A model generated the notes under the pieces. That model was not told where the DNA came from and did not search any database. It saw nothing but the letters and a program-made list of their open reading frames with translations. From Tuwongella immobilis (GTDB lineage: Bacteria > Planctomycetota > Planctomycetia > Gemmatales > Gemmataceae): a DNA stretch of 64,000 nucleotides. Positions 18,401 to 25,677 of the stretch are shown piece after piece. How positions within the stretch are numbered: position 1 is the first letter of the stretch; every line of letters begins with the position of its first letter. Location: assembly GCF_901538355.1 (NCBI RefSeq), contig NZ_LR593887.1, positions 4,192,920 through 4,256,919 on the forward strand, given 5' to 3'. The position numbers and the translations under genes were made by a program.

Positions 18401-18544
18401 TTAGCTAGCCGATTCGGTGGTCTTCGGCTTGCGATTGCGCACGCGCGGGGTCTTTTCCGCGAATGCGCCAATGCTCAGCCGTTGTTCCAACTTCGCGCGA
18501 CGCTTTTCTTTCTTCTTCCGCTTTTCGCCGGCAGGATTGCCCAT
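18401..18544 (-). CDS. Small basic protein, 47 residues
   Basis: A short gene encoding a highly charged 47-residue peptide that starts MGNPAGEKRKKKEKRRAK and ends TPRVRNRKPKTTESAS. Support for coding: an AAAAGGG ribosome-binding site nine bases before the ATG, a clean frame to TAA, and a location filling the gap between tsaD (nine bases away, convergent) and the glycosyltransferase gene. Seventeen of 47 residues are Lys or Arg, so RNA or ribosome association is a reasonable guess. I recall similar MGNPAG-starting small proteins in Gemmata relatives, but could not check this. Confidence 0.65.
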   Translation of the reverse strand: MGNPAGEKRKKKEKRRAKLEQRLSIGAFAEKTPRVRNRKPKTTESAS

Positions 18545-18592
18545 AACAGTGACCCTTTTATCAGAATGCGATCGATCCGGACTCTGTCCACT

Positions 18593-20041
18593 TTAAGGTA
18601 GCAGACTTTCGCCAGTTGTCGAGGGGGGCCGCTTGCGAACCAGCCGGCGGACTTCGGTGAATTCGAACTGTTGCCGATCGACCACCTCCCAAGTGTCCCC
18701 CGCCCACCGATCGATCATTTGCGTATCCGGCCGCGGCTGCCCCGAGACGATCAGCCAGATCGAGGCATCGCCGTCGATCGGTTCGCCTTTCCAGGAGATC
18801 ATCACGTTCGGCAGATTCCGAAAATAATAATCATAGTCCCACTGATTCACCGCAACTCGTTCGCCCGGTTCACGATGCAGCAGCACATATTCCACTGCCG
18901 ATGCGGTGTCGGCTCGTGGCCAGAGGTCGATCGTTCGCCACACGCCCTGCCCGATCGGCACCAGAAGCAGCAGCGTCAATAGATGCGGCAGCCACGCATG
19001 TCGTCGCGCCAGAAATTCCTGGGTTGGCAGCAAGGCAGCCCCCATGAGGAGCAGCAATGCCGGGGCCAAAAACACAATCACACGCGCACACCCATACGGA
19101 TACGAGTGAATCGCCGCCGCCACCAGCACCAGCGCCATCGGCCCCAGCAGTAGCACAACCGTTGCCGCTTCCCCGCGCCGCCACAACTGCACCGCGCCGA
19201 TTCCGACTAGAATGGTGAGAATCTGGCCAGTCGGCATGGCGACGTAGCGCACCACCTCAAATGTCGACACCAACGTCCAAAACGGAATCGTCGCTGGCTT
19301 CGACCAATTCGGAAACATCTGCGTCCAACAGCTATCCATGGCATCGCATCGTTGCGCTCGAATCGGCCCGAAGTATAAGGCCAGAAACGAGATACCGACC
19401 GTGGCGACGAGCGTACCATAAGCCGCGATTCGGCCCCATCCGCCAGGTTGGGAGCGTTCCCGCCAGATTCGTGGCAACATCGCCACCATCACGCCACCAA
19501 ACAGGAAACAACTCGGGAACGATAGCCAGAGCATCATCGGGGCGAGGAGTGCCAACGTCAGGCATGCAGGGACAAAGCGCCGCTCGATTGCGGCAAGCCC
19601 CAACATGGTGACGATCACGCCATTGAGCGTATCAATCGCGTATGGTTTCGCCTCAACGCTATGCCACAACAGACGATCCGACGTTGCAAACAGCAGCACC
19701 ATCCAGAACGCGGCGCGAAGTGGCAGCCGTGTTGCGGCAAGGTGGGCAAACAGCGTCAGACTCAACCCACTGGCCAGCAACGGGATCAATCGCAAGGCAT
19801 GGGTGCCATCGTTCCAGGCGAGTGCGACCGCTCGTTCCACCGCGAGAAATGCGGGAGGTGCTGCCTCGTAGTAGAGTAACGGCCCGAGCATTTCGGAAAA
19901 CGAAAGATTCAGGACATTCATAATCAATGCCGATTCATCGTGCCAAACGGCCGGATCGCGCAACCACAACACCCCGCGCAGCATCCATCCGAGAAGCACG
20001 ATCGCCAATATACTCCAGGATCCAAACCAGCGAGCGATCAT
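18593..20041 (-). CDS. GT39-like membrane glycosyltransferase
   Basis: A 482-residue polytopic membrane protein of the PMT/ArnT (GT39, C-fold glycosyltransferase) type, which uses polyprenyl-phosphate sugars on the outer face of the membrane. About ten to twelve hydrophobic helices are apparent. The first extracytoplasmic loop carries the expected acidic pair in VWHDESALI (Asp34-Glu35), and LLWHSVEAKPYA in the third helix region resembles the ExxxY-type phrase of ArnT relatives. The final 120 residues form an extracytoplasmic domain. The start at 20041 has GAGGGA upstream. Acceptor and sugar are unknown. Confidence 0.78.
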   Translation of the reverse strand: MIARWFGSWSILAIVLLGWMLRGVLWLRDPAVWHDESALIMNVLNLSFSEMLGPLLYYEAAPPAFLAVERAVALAWNDGTHALRLIPLLASGLSLTLFAHLAATRLPLRAAFWMVLLFATSDRLLWHSVEAKPYAIDTLNGVIVTMLGLAAIERRFVPACLTLALLAPMMLWLSFPSCFLFGGVMVAMLPRIWRERSQPGGWGRIAAYGTLVATVGISFLALYFGPIRAQRCDAMDSCWTQMFPNWSKPATIPFWTLVSTFEVVRYVAMPTGQILTILVGIGAVQLWRRGEAATVVLLLGPMALVLVAAAIHSYPYGCARVIVFLAPALLLLMGAALLPTQEFLARRHAWLPHLLTLLLLVPIGQGVWRTIDLWPRADTASAVEYVLLHREPGERVAVNQWDYDYYFRNLPNVMISWKGEPIDGDASIWLIVSGQPRPDTQMIDRWAGDTWEVVDRQQFEFTEVRRLVRKRPPSTTGESLLP

Positions 20042-20181
20042 GGCATCCCTCGATCAACCATTCCTATTTGGTGGAAGCGAATCAGGGGCATACCATGTGT
20101 TGGCCGTTTCGCCAAGATCGGCCTGTGGAGAAGCAAGGCCCACCTTTTCCGCGATTCTTCGAGATTCGGAGCATAGCCACG

Positions 20182-20619
20182 ATGGCGACGAAGACCTGGA
20201 ACGAGAAACTCCTCTCCGCCAAGTCCCCGAAGTGCGAGACCTTGGCAAAACCCTTTGCTGGCATTCCCGCCGGAGCGCGATTGTTCATCGCTAGCCCAAA
20301 GTTAATCCAGACGCATATTGCCCATATTCCGTATGGCGAAACCCAAGCCATCACACACATGCGCGCGACGTTCGCAAAGGCCCATGACGCCGATGCGACC
20401 TGCCCGACATCGACATCCATTTTCCTGCGCATCGTGGCGGAAGCGGCGTTGGAGGATCTCGCCGCCGGGGCACAAATCGACGAAATCACTCCATTTTGGC
20501 GGTTGATTTCGCCGCAGTGCCCAATCGCCAAAAAACTCTCCTGCGGCCCCGAATGGATCGCCCAACAACGCCAATTGGAACATGACATTCCGCGTGAACG
20601 ATCGTTAAGTCGTGAGTAA
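20182..20619 (+). CDS. MGMT-like (alkyltransferase-fold) protein without the PCHR motif
   Basis: A 145-residue protein. The central segment IPYGETQAITHMRATFAKAHDADATCPTSTSIFLRIVAEAA resembles the winged-helix DNA-binding core of the O6-alkylguanine alkyltransferase family, and EITPFWRLISPQCPIAKKLSCGPEWIAQQR the region after it. The PCHR active-site sequence of true transferases is absent, so a non-catalytic alkyltransferase-like or unrelated function is possible. The start at 20182 is supported by GGAG and by the family-like beginning KTWNEKL; longer frames are rejected. Its 3' end overlaps the recN 3' end by 15 bases. Function not established. Confidence 0.6.
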   Translation: MATKTWNEKLLSAKSPKCETLAKPFAGIPAGARLFIASPKLIQTHIAHIPYGETQAITHMRATFAKAHDADATCPTSTSIFLRIVAEAALEDLAAGAQIDEITPFWRLISPQCPIAKKLSCGPEWIAQQRQLEHDIPRERSLSRE

Positions 20620-22317
20620 CGCCAACGCTCGAGCGGAGGTCAGCATCTGAGCGGCTTCTTGGCGCGTCAGATCGCCTCGCGATTCGCCGCGAAGCATGCT
20701 GGCCAATTCCTCGACGCGGTCGGTTTCTTGTCGCAGGCAGGTGATTCGAGTGGAGGTGCGATCCCCCATCACCTGCTTGCGGATCGTCCAATGCGACTCC
20801 GCGTAGCTGGCCACTTGCGGCAAGTGGGTCACACATAGCACTTGATGCGTTTGCCCCAGCATCGCCAACTTTTTCCCCAAAACATCGCCCAATCGGCCGC
20901 CAACATTCGCATCAATTTCGTCGAAAATGAGCATTCCGACGGGATCATGCTCAGCCAGCACGGTTTTCAACGCCAACAAGGTGCGGGAAAGTTCGCCGCC
21001 GGATGCGACTTTTCGCAACGGGCGGGGCGGCTCGCCGGGGTTGGCCGCCAGCACGAATTCGAGCCGATCCATCCCCATGATCGGGATTTCTGCCAATTTC
21101 GGGTCAGTCCCCCAGGGCAGTGGTTCGAGTTGAGCGGTGAGACGAGCGTTGGGCATGCCCAAATCGGCGAGATGCAGCTGCGTCTGAGATGCGAGTTGCT
21201 CCGCGACCGCCGCCCGACGCTTGGACAATTTCCCCGCAATCTCCCGTAGTTTGGCGTAACGCTCTGCCAACTCTGCCTCCAAGTGGTCGATTTCGTCCTC
21301 TTCCCCCTGCAAGGCCAACTCTTGCGAATCGAGTGTGTCCCGATACGCGATTAAATCGTCGGCAGATCGCCGATATTTGCTCTCCAGCCGTCGAATCCAC
21401 TGCAACCGCTTTTCGATCTGGGCCAATCGGTCTGGATCGCCTTCGTAGCCTTCGCAAAGATCGCGGCAGGTTTCCGCCACATCCTGGATTTCGCTGCTGA
21501 GTGTGGATAACCGCTCAGCCACGGCTTGCAGTTGCGGATCGACTTCCGACCAACTTTCCGCCTCGCGTTCCAACCGACCAATGCGATCGATCACCGCACC
21601 ATCGGCGTCATACAGTTCGGACGCCACCATTGCCGTAAAGCGTTGCAGCGATTGCGCATGCGCCAATCGCTCGCGTTCCGCAGCCAGTTCGGTTAATTCA
21701 TGGGGCCGCAGCTCGGCTTGATCGAGTTCCTCGCGCTCATGGCGAATCAGACTTAGCTCTCGTTGGCGCTGGTGCCGCTGTTCGGTGAGCGTGACCACCC
21801 GTTGCCGCAACTGGCGAAACCCCTCTGCGGCTTGCTGATAATCTTCGCACAACGACACGAGTTTTCCGAAACTATCGAGCAGTCGCAGTTGATAGGCCGG
21901 CTGCAAGAGGGAATGACTTTCGCGCTGGCCGTGGATGTCCACCAGCACCTCGCCGAGTTTGCGAAGCGTATTCAGCACCACCGGATTGCCGTTGACCCAC
22001 GCGGAGGATTTCCCGGATCGGTGCAATCGTCGCGTGAGAATCAGCGTCTCATCTTCGAGTGTTTCTTGGAGAATCGCCTCGACGGCTTCGCGGAGTTCCG
22101 GTCGTTGGCACTCGAATCGACCAATGACTTTCAGTTCATCGGCCCCGGCACGCAACAGTTCGGACGAACCTCGCTCGCCGAGCAATAGCCCTAACGCCCC
22201 GAGAAGTAACGACTTACCCGCGCCGGTCTCACCGGTCCAGGCACAGAATCCGCCCGTGAGTTCGACACGGACATCCTCGATTAACGCCAAATTCTGCACG
22301 GAGAGTTCACGCAACAT
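20605..22317 (-). CDS. recN: DNA repair protein RecN
   Basis: A 570-residue SMC-like ATPase that acts early in double-strand break repair. MLRELSVQNLALIEDVRVELTGGFCAWTGETGAGKSLLLGALGLLLGERG carries the RecN N-terminus with Walker A GETGAGKS. A long coiled-coil middle follows (about residues 150-350). The C-terminal ATPase half shows VASGGELSRTLLALKTVL (signature) and GMLIFDEIDANVGGRLG (Walker B), then VLCVTHLPQVASYA. The start at 22317 has AGGA at ten bases; a longer frame to 22623 lacks family features. The gene is divergent from the Ntn-hydrolase gene across a palindrome at 22358-22375. Confidence 0.96.
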   Translation of the reverse strand: MLRELSVQNLALIEDVRVELTGGFCAWTGETGAGKSLLLGALGLLLGERGSSELLRAGADELKVIGRFECQRPELREAVEAILQETLEDETLILTRRLHRSGKSSAWVNGNPVVLNTLRKLGEVLVDIHGQRESHSLLQPAYQLRLLDSFGKLVSLCEDYQQAAEGFRQLRQRVVTLTEQRHQRQRELSLIRHEREELDQAELRPHELTELAAERERLAHAQSLQRFTAMVASELYDADGAVIDRIGRLEREAESWSEVDPQLQAVAERLSTLSSEIQDVAETCRDLCEGYEGDPDRLAQIEKRLQWIRRLESKYRRSADDLIAYRDTLDSQELALQGEEDEIDHLEAELAERYAKLREIAGKLSKRRAAVAEQLASQTQLHLADLGMPNARLTAQLEPLPWGTDPKLAEIPIMGMDRLEFVLAANPGEPPRPLRKVASGGELSRTLLALKTVLAEHDPVGMLIFDEIDANVGGRLGDVLGKKLAMLGQTHQVLCVTHLPQVASYAESHWTIRKQVMGDRTSTRITCLRQETDRVEELASMLRGESRGDLTRQEAAQMLTSARALALLTT

Positions 22318-22357
22318 GGTTGGCACATCCTGAGACGATTGGCTCCCGAGTGTGCGA

Positions 22358-22375
22358 TTGTACCGTTGTGTACAA
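22358..22375. promoter_or_regulatory. Inverted repeat TTGTAC-N6-GTACAA upstream of recN
   Basis: A perfect 6-base inverted repeat lies 40 bases upstream of the recN start. On the minus strand it includes TACAAT (22362-22357), a plausible recN -10 element, so a protein bound here would block recN transcription. A damage-response repressor such as LexA is a natural guess given the gene, but the spacing differs from the E. coli SOS box. Confidence 0.4.
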
Positions 22376-22502
22376 ACGTATGAAAAGTGCATTTTTGGAA
22401 AATCTGCCAGAAATTCAAATTCACGAGAAGCCTTGTCTCCATCGTCCAATTGATGGCGTACGATTCGGAGTCGGCCCCAACATCTGGCTGGAGAACGGTC
22501 GC

Positions 22503-23393
22503 ATGAACGTCGTCGAATGTCCGTTGATTGAACGCCCTTGGCCGGAGCAATGGCTGGATGCGTCGCGGGAGTTACTGACCCAGACACTCGAACAAATGCC
22601 GGATGAAGCACGGTTGTTGGCACTCTTGGCGATCCAGCGATTTCCCGAGCATGGCGAACGCAACCTGCAACTGGCAGAAGAGTTAGGCGTTCCCGAAGAA
22701 CTGCTGATGCTGGGCACGATCAGCTACGATATCGCCATGACCTTCGGCTGCTCGACCATGGCCGTAGCCACTGCGGAGGGGCCGGTGCTGGCTCGCAATA
22801 TGGACTGGTTTCCCGAGCGGGCGATTGCTCGCGCCAGTTGCATCACGCGGTTGGATCACGGCTGGAGCGCGGGTTTCGTCGGAACAGTTGGCGTGGTGAC
22901 GGGGCTTTCCGAACGCGGATTTGCCGTGGCACTCAACGCGGTGGCACATCCCGAAAGTGATCGCCGCGGCTATCCGATGCTGCTGTTTCTGCGGCATCTG
23001 CTCGATTCCGCGACGGATTTCGATCACGCCGTGGAAATCGCCCGCCGCACGCCGCTGGCCTCCAGTGGGTTGCTGACGCTGGTGGGCACCCGCAACGATC
23101 AACGCATTTGCATCGAGCGAACTCCAAGCCAGCATCGCCTGATCCGTCCGGAAGGTGATGCCGCCTTGGTGACGACGAATCATTTTCGGTTGATGGAACC
23201 GGAAACCAGTTGCGTGCGATGGTCAACCGTGACCAGTTCGGCGAAAACCTTGTCGCGGATGCCGGGGGATTCGGATTTTTTGCAGATTCTGACGCATCCC
23301 CAAGTGGAGCAATCGATTACGGCTCAACACGTGATTGCGACTCCCAGCCAACAACGGCTGAAAATGTGGGTGCCGGCGCGATTGCTGGAATAA
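22503..23393 (+). CDS. Ntn-hydrolase of the choloylglycine hydrolase / acid ceramidase / C45 type
   Basis: A 296-residue amide hydrolase of the N-terminal nucleophile superfamily. Cys83 in FGCSTMAVATAEGPVLARNMDWFP is the predicted nucleophile, exposed by autocatalytic cleavage, and ARNMDW (Arg98, Asn99, Asp101, Trp102) is the family substrate-site signature. RGFAVALNAV and ALVTTNHFRLM are later conserved strands. The region before Cys83 would be the removed propeptide, as in acid ceramidase-like enzymes. The start at 22503 has GGAG nine bases upstream; earlier in-frame starts lack ribosome-binding sites and overlap the recN promoter region. Natural substrate unknown. Confidence 0.8.
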   Translation: MNVVECPLIERPWPEQWLDASRELLTQTLEQMPDEARLLALLAIQRFPEHGERNLQLAEELGVPEELLMLGTISYDIAMTFGCSTMAVATAEGPVLARNMDWFPERAIARASCITRLDHGWSAGFVGTVGVVTGLSERGFAVALNAVAHPESDRRGYPMLLFLRHLLDSATDFDHAVEIARRTPLASSGLLTLVGTRNDQRICIERTPSQHRLIRPEGDAALVTTNHFRLMEPETSCVRWSTVTSSAKTLSRMPGDSDFLQILTHPQVEQSITAQHVIATPSQQRLKMWVPARLLE

Positions 23394-23407
23394 ATTTCCT
23401 GCGGGGC

Positions 23408-23436
23408 TTGCGAGTCGGAAACGGGGGCGGTACACT
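23408..23436 (+). promoter_or_regulatory. Promoter of the retron-like locus
   Basis: TTGCGA (23408-23413) and TACACT (23431-23436) with a 17-base spacer. The predicted start near 23443 lies a few bases before the a1 helix arm of the first structured RNA. No equally good promoter was seen before the second RNA copy, so one transcript may carry RNA A, the SWIM gene, RNA B and the reverse transcriptase. Confidence 0.55.
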
Positions 23437-23442
23437 TCCCCC

Positions 23443-23655
23443 CAGACTTGTTGGTTGAGTGATGAGACTTTTCTCAGGTGTTCCGCCTGGGGTGATTTTG
23501 CCTGCGATTGCGTTCTCCAAGCCGTTGTTCTTTTTGCTCCTACCCCGACTAGTTGTGGGTGGGCTGAGTCAACGGATGTTCTACCCACAACTAGTCGGGG
23601 TAGGAGCTCGGTGAACGTCTTGGATCGAGTCTTAGAAGTCATCACTCATTCCAAC
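23443..23655 (+). ncRNA. Retron-type msr-msd RNA, copy A
   Basis: Structured RNA in the gap before the SWIM gene. Outer helix: arm a1 at 23450-23465 pairs with a2 at 23639-23655 (nine perfect pairs GAGTGATGA/TCATCACTC, then further pairs around a mismatch and a bulge). Next come two short msr-like hairpins (GAGA/TCTC at 23464-23475, AGG/CCT at 23476-23488) and a linker. A long msd-like hairpin has left arm 23536-23560, a 22-base loop, and right arm 23583-23607, perfectly paired over 25 bp. It shares 76 of 78 bases (23464-23541) and 37 of 39 bases (23602-23640) with copy B, while the helices differ. Exact ends and the branching guanosine are not determined. Confidence 0.8.
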
Positions 23656-23680
23656 CCCCATCTATCCGGAGGTCGTCGGA

Positions 23681-25387
23681 ATGAATCTGACCGTCGCCTA
23701 TCGTGGTCGTAGTGGCATTTTCCGACGCCCGGATGCGTTCGCTCTCTCGCTGGCTCCCAACCTGCGACGGGATCGGGTCAGTTTCGATGGCGTGCTGAAT
23801 CACCCCGTGCGATTTCGGGAAGCCATCTGTGCGCTCCACGATGTCGTCGTGAGCGATCTTCGGCATCAACCCAAAGATCGTTCCGCCTACGAAGCGTATC
23901 TCAAAGAAGAGGCCAAACGCCTCGAACGACTCCAAGCGGCAGCGCGGGAATATACCAAAGACCGCGCCTTGAAAGAATTCCCCGCCGAACGTCGGGAGTC
24001 GATCACCAAGCGCTATCATCAACTGAAATCCACCTATTGGAATGCCCGCGAAAAATGGGGCCGATACATCCAGGAACACGATTGGGAATTGTTCCGACTC
24101 GTGGTGCCGATGGATCCGGTCATCACCGTCGCGCCGGATGTCTTGTTCTTTGAATGCTTTAGCGCGGATGAGAGCAGTTACGGCTGCCTCACGGTCGATC
24201 GCAATGGGTTCCGCTCCGATTCCGATGTCTCCCTGGGGACGACCAACGTCGATTACTCCTGGGAATTGTACGATCATTTTCAGGAACTTCGCAGCTATCG
24301 TCGCACGGAATTTCGCATCGATCCCACCGGATTCGATGTCAGCACCACCCGCAACAACACCGACCCCGCAACAGCCTACCGCGAAGAGAAAATCGACCTG
24401 CCCCCAAGTTGGCTGCGCGGCTTCATGCAGTTGCAATCGGCCATGAGCCTACCGCTGCTGAAGGTGCCGATGCCAGCAGCGATGCTGTACAATCTGCTCA
24501 GTTTCTTGAAGCGGAATCGCGCTCGCAAGTCGCCACGTGCCTTGCGGTTCGATCTGAAACCGGGCGAGCCGGTGAAGATCATCATCGAACCGTTCGAGCA
24601 AGTTGTCACCTCGCCGGAAGCGATTTACCAAGGTTCCAAAGCGGAGACGGTTCGCATCTGGGGCCGCGATCGCCTGCAATCCCTCGCGCGATTGTTGCCG
24701 CTGGTTGAATCCGCCGAAGTGCATCTGTTAGGCACGGGTCTGCCGAGCTTCTGGTCGCTGAATTTGGGCGATATGCGGTTCCTGCTCGGGCTGTCGGGTT
24801 GGACGAAAAATGATTGGGCCGGGGCGAGTGCGCTCGATGCCTTGGCACCGCCGGTGGAGCCATCCGCCGATTTGATTGGCCGCATTTCGGCAGGCTTCCA
24901 AAAATCGCCGTCGATGACATTTCGAGAAGCCGTCACCGCCAGCGGTGGTTCCCCCGCCGAGACCGCAGCCGGGCTGAATCGCCTCGCGCTGTTGGGGCAA
25001 CTCATCCACGACATGCCGTCGAAGCTGTATCGCTGGCGGTCGATTCTGCCCGTGTCGTTGTCGCTGTCGCAAATTTCGCCGGATAATCCCGAGACGATCG
25101 GCGCAACGGAATTGGTGCGTCGTGGCCAAGTGACGATTACGCGGGATGAAATCACGCCGACGGGCTTTCGAGCGCTGACCGGGAATTGCCCAGAACGCCC
25201 GACGGAAATTCTCATCGACAAAGATCAGAAGATCACGCGGGGGAAATGCACCTGCTCGTTCTTCTATCAATTCGGCATTCGTCGCGGCCCCTGTCGGCAC
25301 ATGCAGGCACTGCGAACCGTCGCCCTCAAAGGCGGTGGCACCCCGTCATTGGATCAATGGTTCGCCGGTCTGAACGCTGGCGGATAA
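23681..25387 (+). CDS. Winged-helix and SWIM zinc-finger protein of the retron-like locus
   Basis: A 568-residue protein, candidate effector or accessory partner of the retron. The C-terminus holds a SWIM-type zinc finger: Cys523-x-Cys525 and Cys538-x-His540 (CTC...CRH), a fold used for nucleic-acid or protein binding. Before it, about residues 410-455, SMTFREAVTASGGSPAETAAGLNRL-type sequence looks like a winged helix. The N-terminal part has a charged, probably coiled-coil helix (about 75-130) and an uncharacterised alpha/beta region. The ribosome-binding site GGAGGT precedes the ATG. It sits between RNA copy A (25 bases upstream) and RNA copy B (15 bases downstream). Published retron types include one with a WHSWIM protein; this is from memory. 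Confidence 0.8.
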   Translation: MNLTVAYRGRSGIFRRPDAFALSLAPNLRRDRVSFDGVLNHPVRFREAICALHDVVVSDLRHQPKDRSAYEAYLKEEAKRLERLQAAAREYTKDRALKEFPAERRESITKRYHQLKSTYWNAREKWGRYIQEHDWELFRLVVPMDPVITVAPDVLFFECFSADESSYGCLTVDRNGFRSDSDVSLGTTNVDYSWELYDHFQELRSYRRTEFRIDPTGFDVSTTRNNTDPATAYREEKIDLPPSWLRGFMQLQSAMSLPLLKVPMPAAMLYNLLSFLKRNRARKSPRALRFDLKPGEPVKIIIEPFEQVVTSPEAIYQGSKAETVRIWGRDRLQSLARLLPLVESAEVHLLGTGLPSFWSLNLGDMRFLLGLSGWTKNDWAGASALDALAPPVEPSADLIGRISAGFQKSPSMTFREAVTASGGSPAETAAGLNRLALLGQLIHDMPSKLYRWRSILPVSLSLSQISPDNPETIGATELVRRGQVTITRDEITPTGFRALTGNCPERPTEILIDKDQKITRGKCTCSFFYQFGIRRGPCRHMQALRTVALKGGGTPSLDQWFAGLNAGG

Positions 25388-25401
25388 ACCCCGACCAACA
25401 G

Positions 25402-25609
25402 GAGCGAGTTCGATTCGAGACTGTTCTCAGGTGTTCCGCCTGGGGTGATTTTGCCTGCGATTGCGTTCTCCAAACCGTTGTTCTTTTTGCTCCTCCCGCA
25501 ATTAAATTCGGGTGAGCTGAGACAACGGATGTTATGCCCGAATTTAATTGCGGGAGGAGCTCGGTGAACGTCTTGGATCGAGCCTTGGAAGTCGAATCGA
25601 ATTCTGCTC
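25402..25609 (+). ncRNA. Retron-type msr-msd RNA, copy B
   Basis: Second copy of the structured RNA, directly upstream of the reverse transcriptase. Outer helix: a1 at 25402-25416 (GAGCGAGTTCGATTC) with a2 at 25594-25609 (GAATCGAATTCTGCTC), with G-U pairs and one bulge. The short msr-like hairpins are at 25417-25441. The long hairpin has left arm 25489-25512, a 24-base loop and right arm 25537-25560, perfectly paired over 24 bp and AT-rich in the middle where copy A is GC-richer. The loop keeps the core CTGAG-A/T-CAACGGATGTT of copy A. It begins 15 bases after the SWIM stop and ends 68 bases before the reverse transcriptase start. Confidence 0.82.
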
Positions 25610-25677
25610 CGTGGATTTTGGCGTGCTGACCGCTTTTTTGGCATGCAACGTGGCCGCTTGGTGACAAGGGATCTCGG

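Noticed and set aside
23443-25609. The duplicated element as ends of a transposon or miniature mobile element
   Set aside because: No transposase and no terminal inverted repeats around the interval. The copies are direct repeats with conserved single-stranded linkers and covarying helices, next to a retron-type enzyme.
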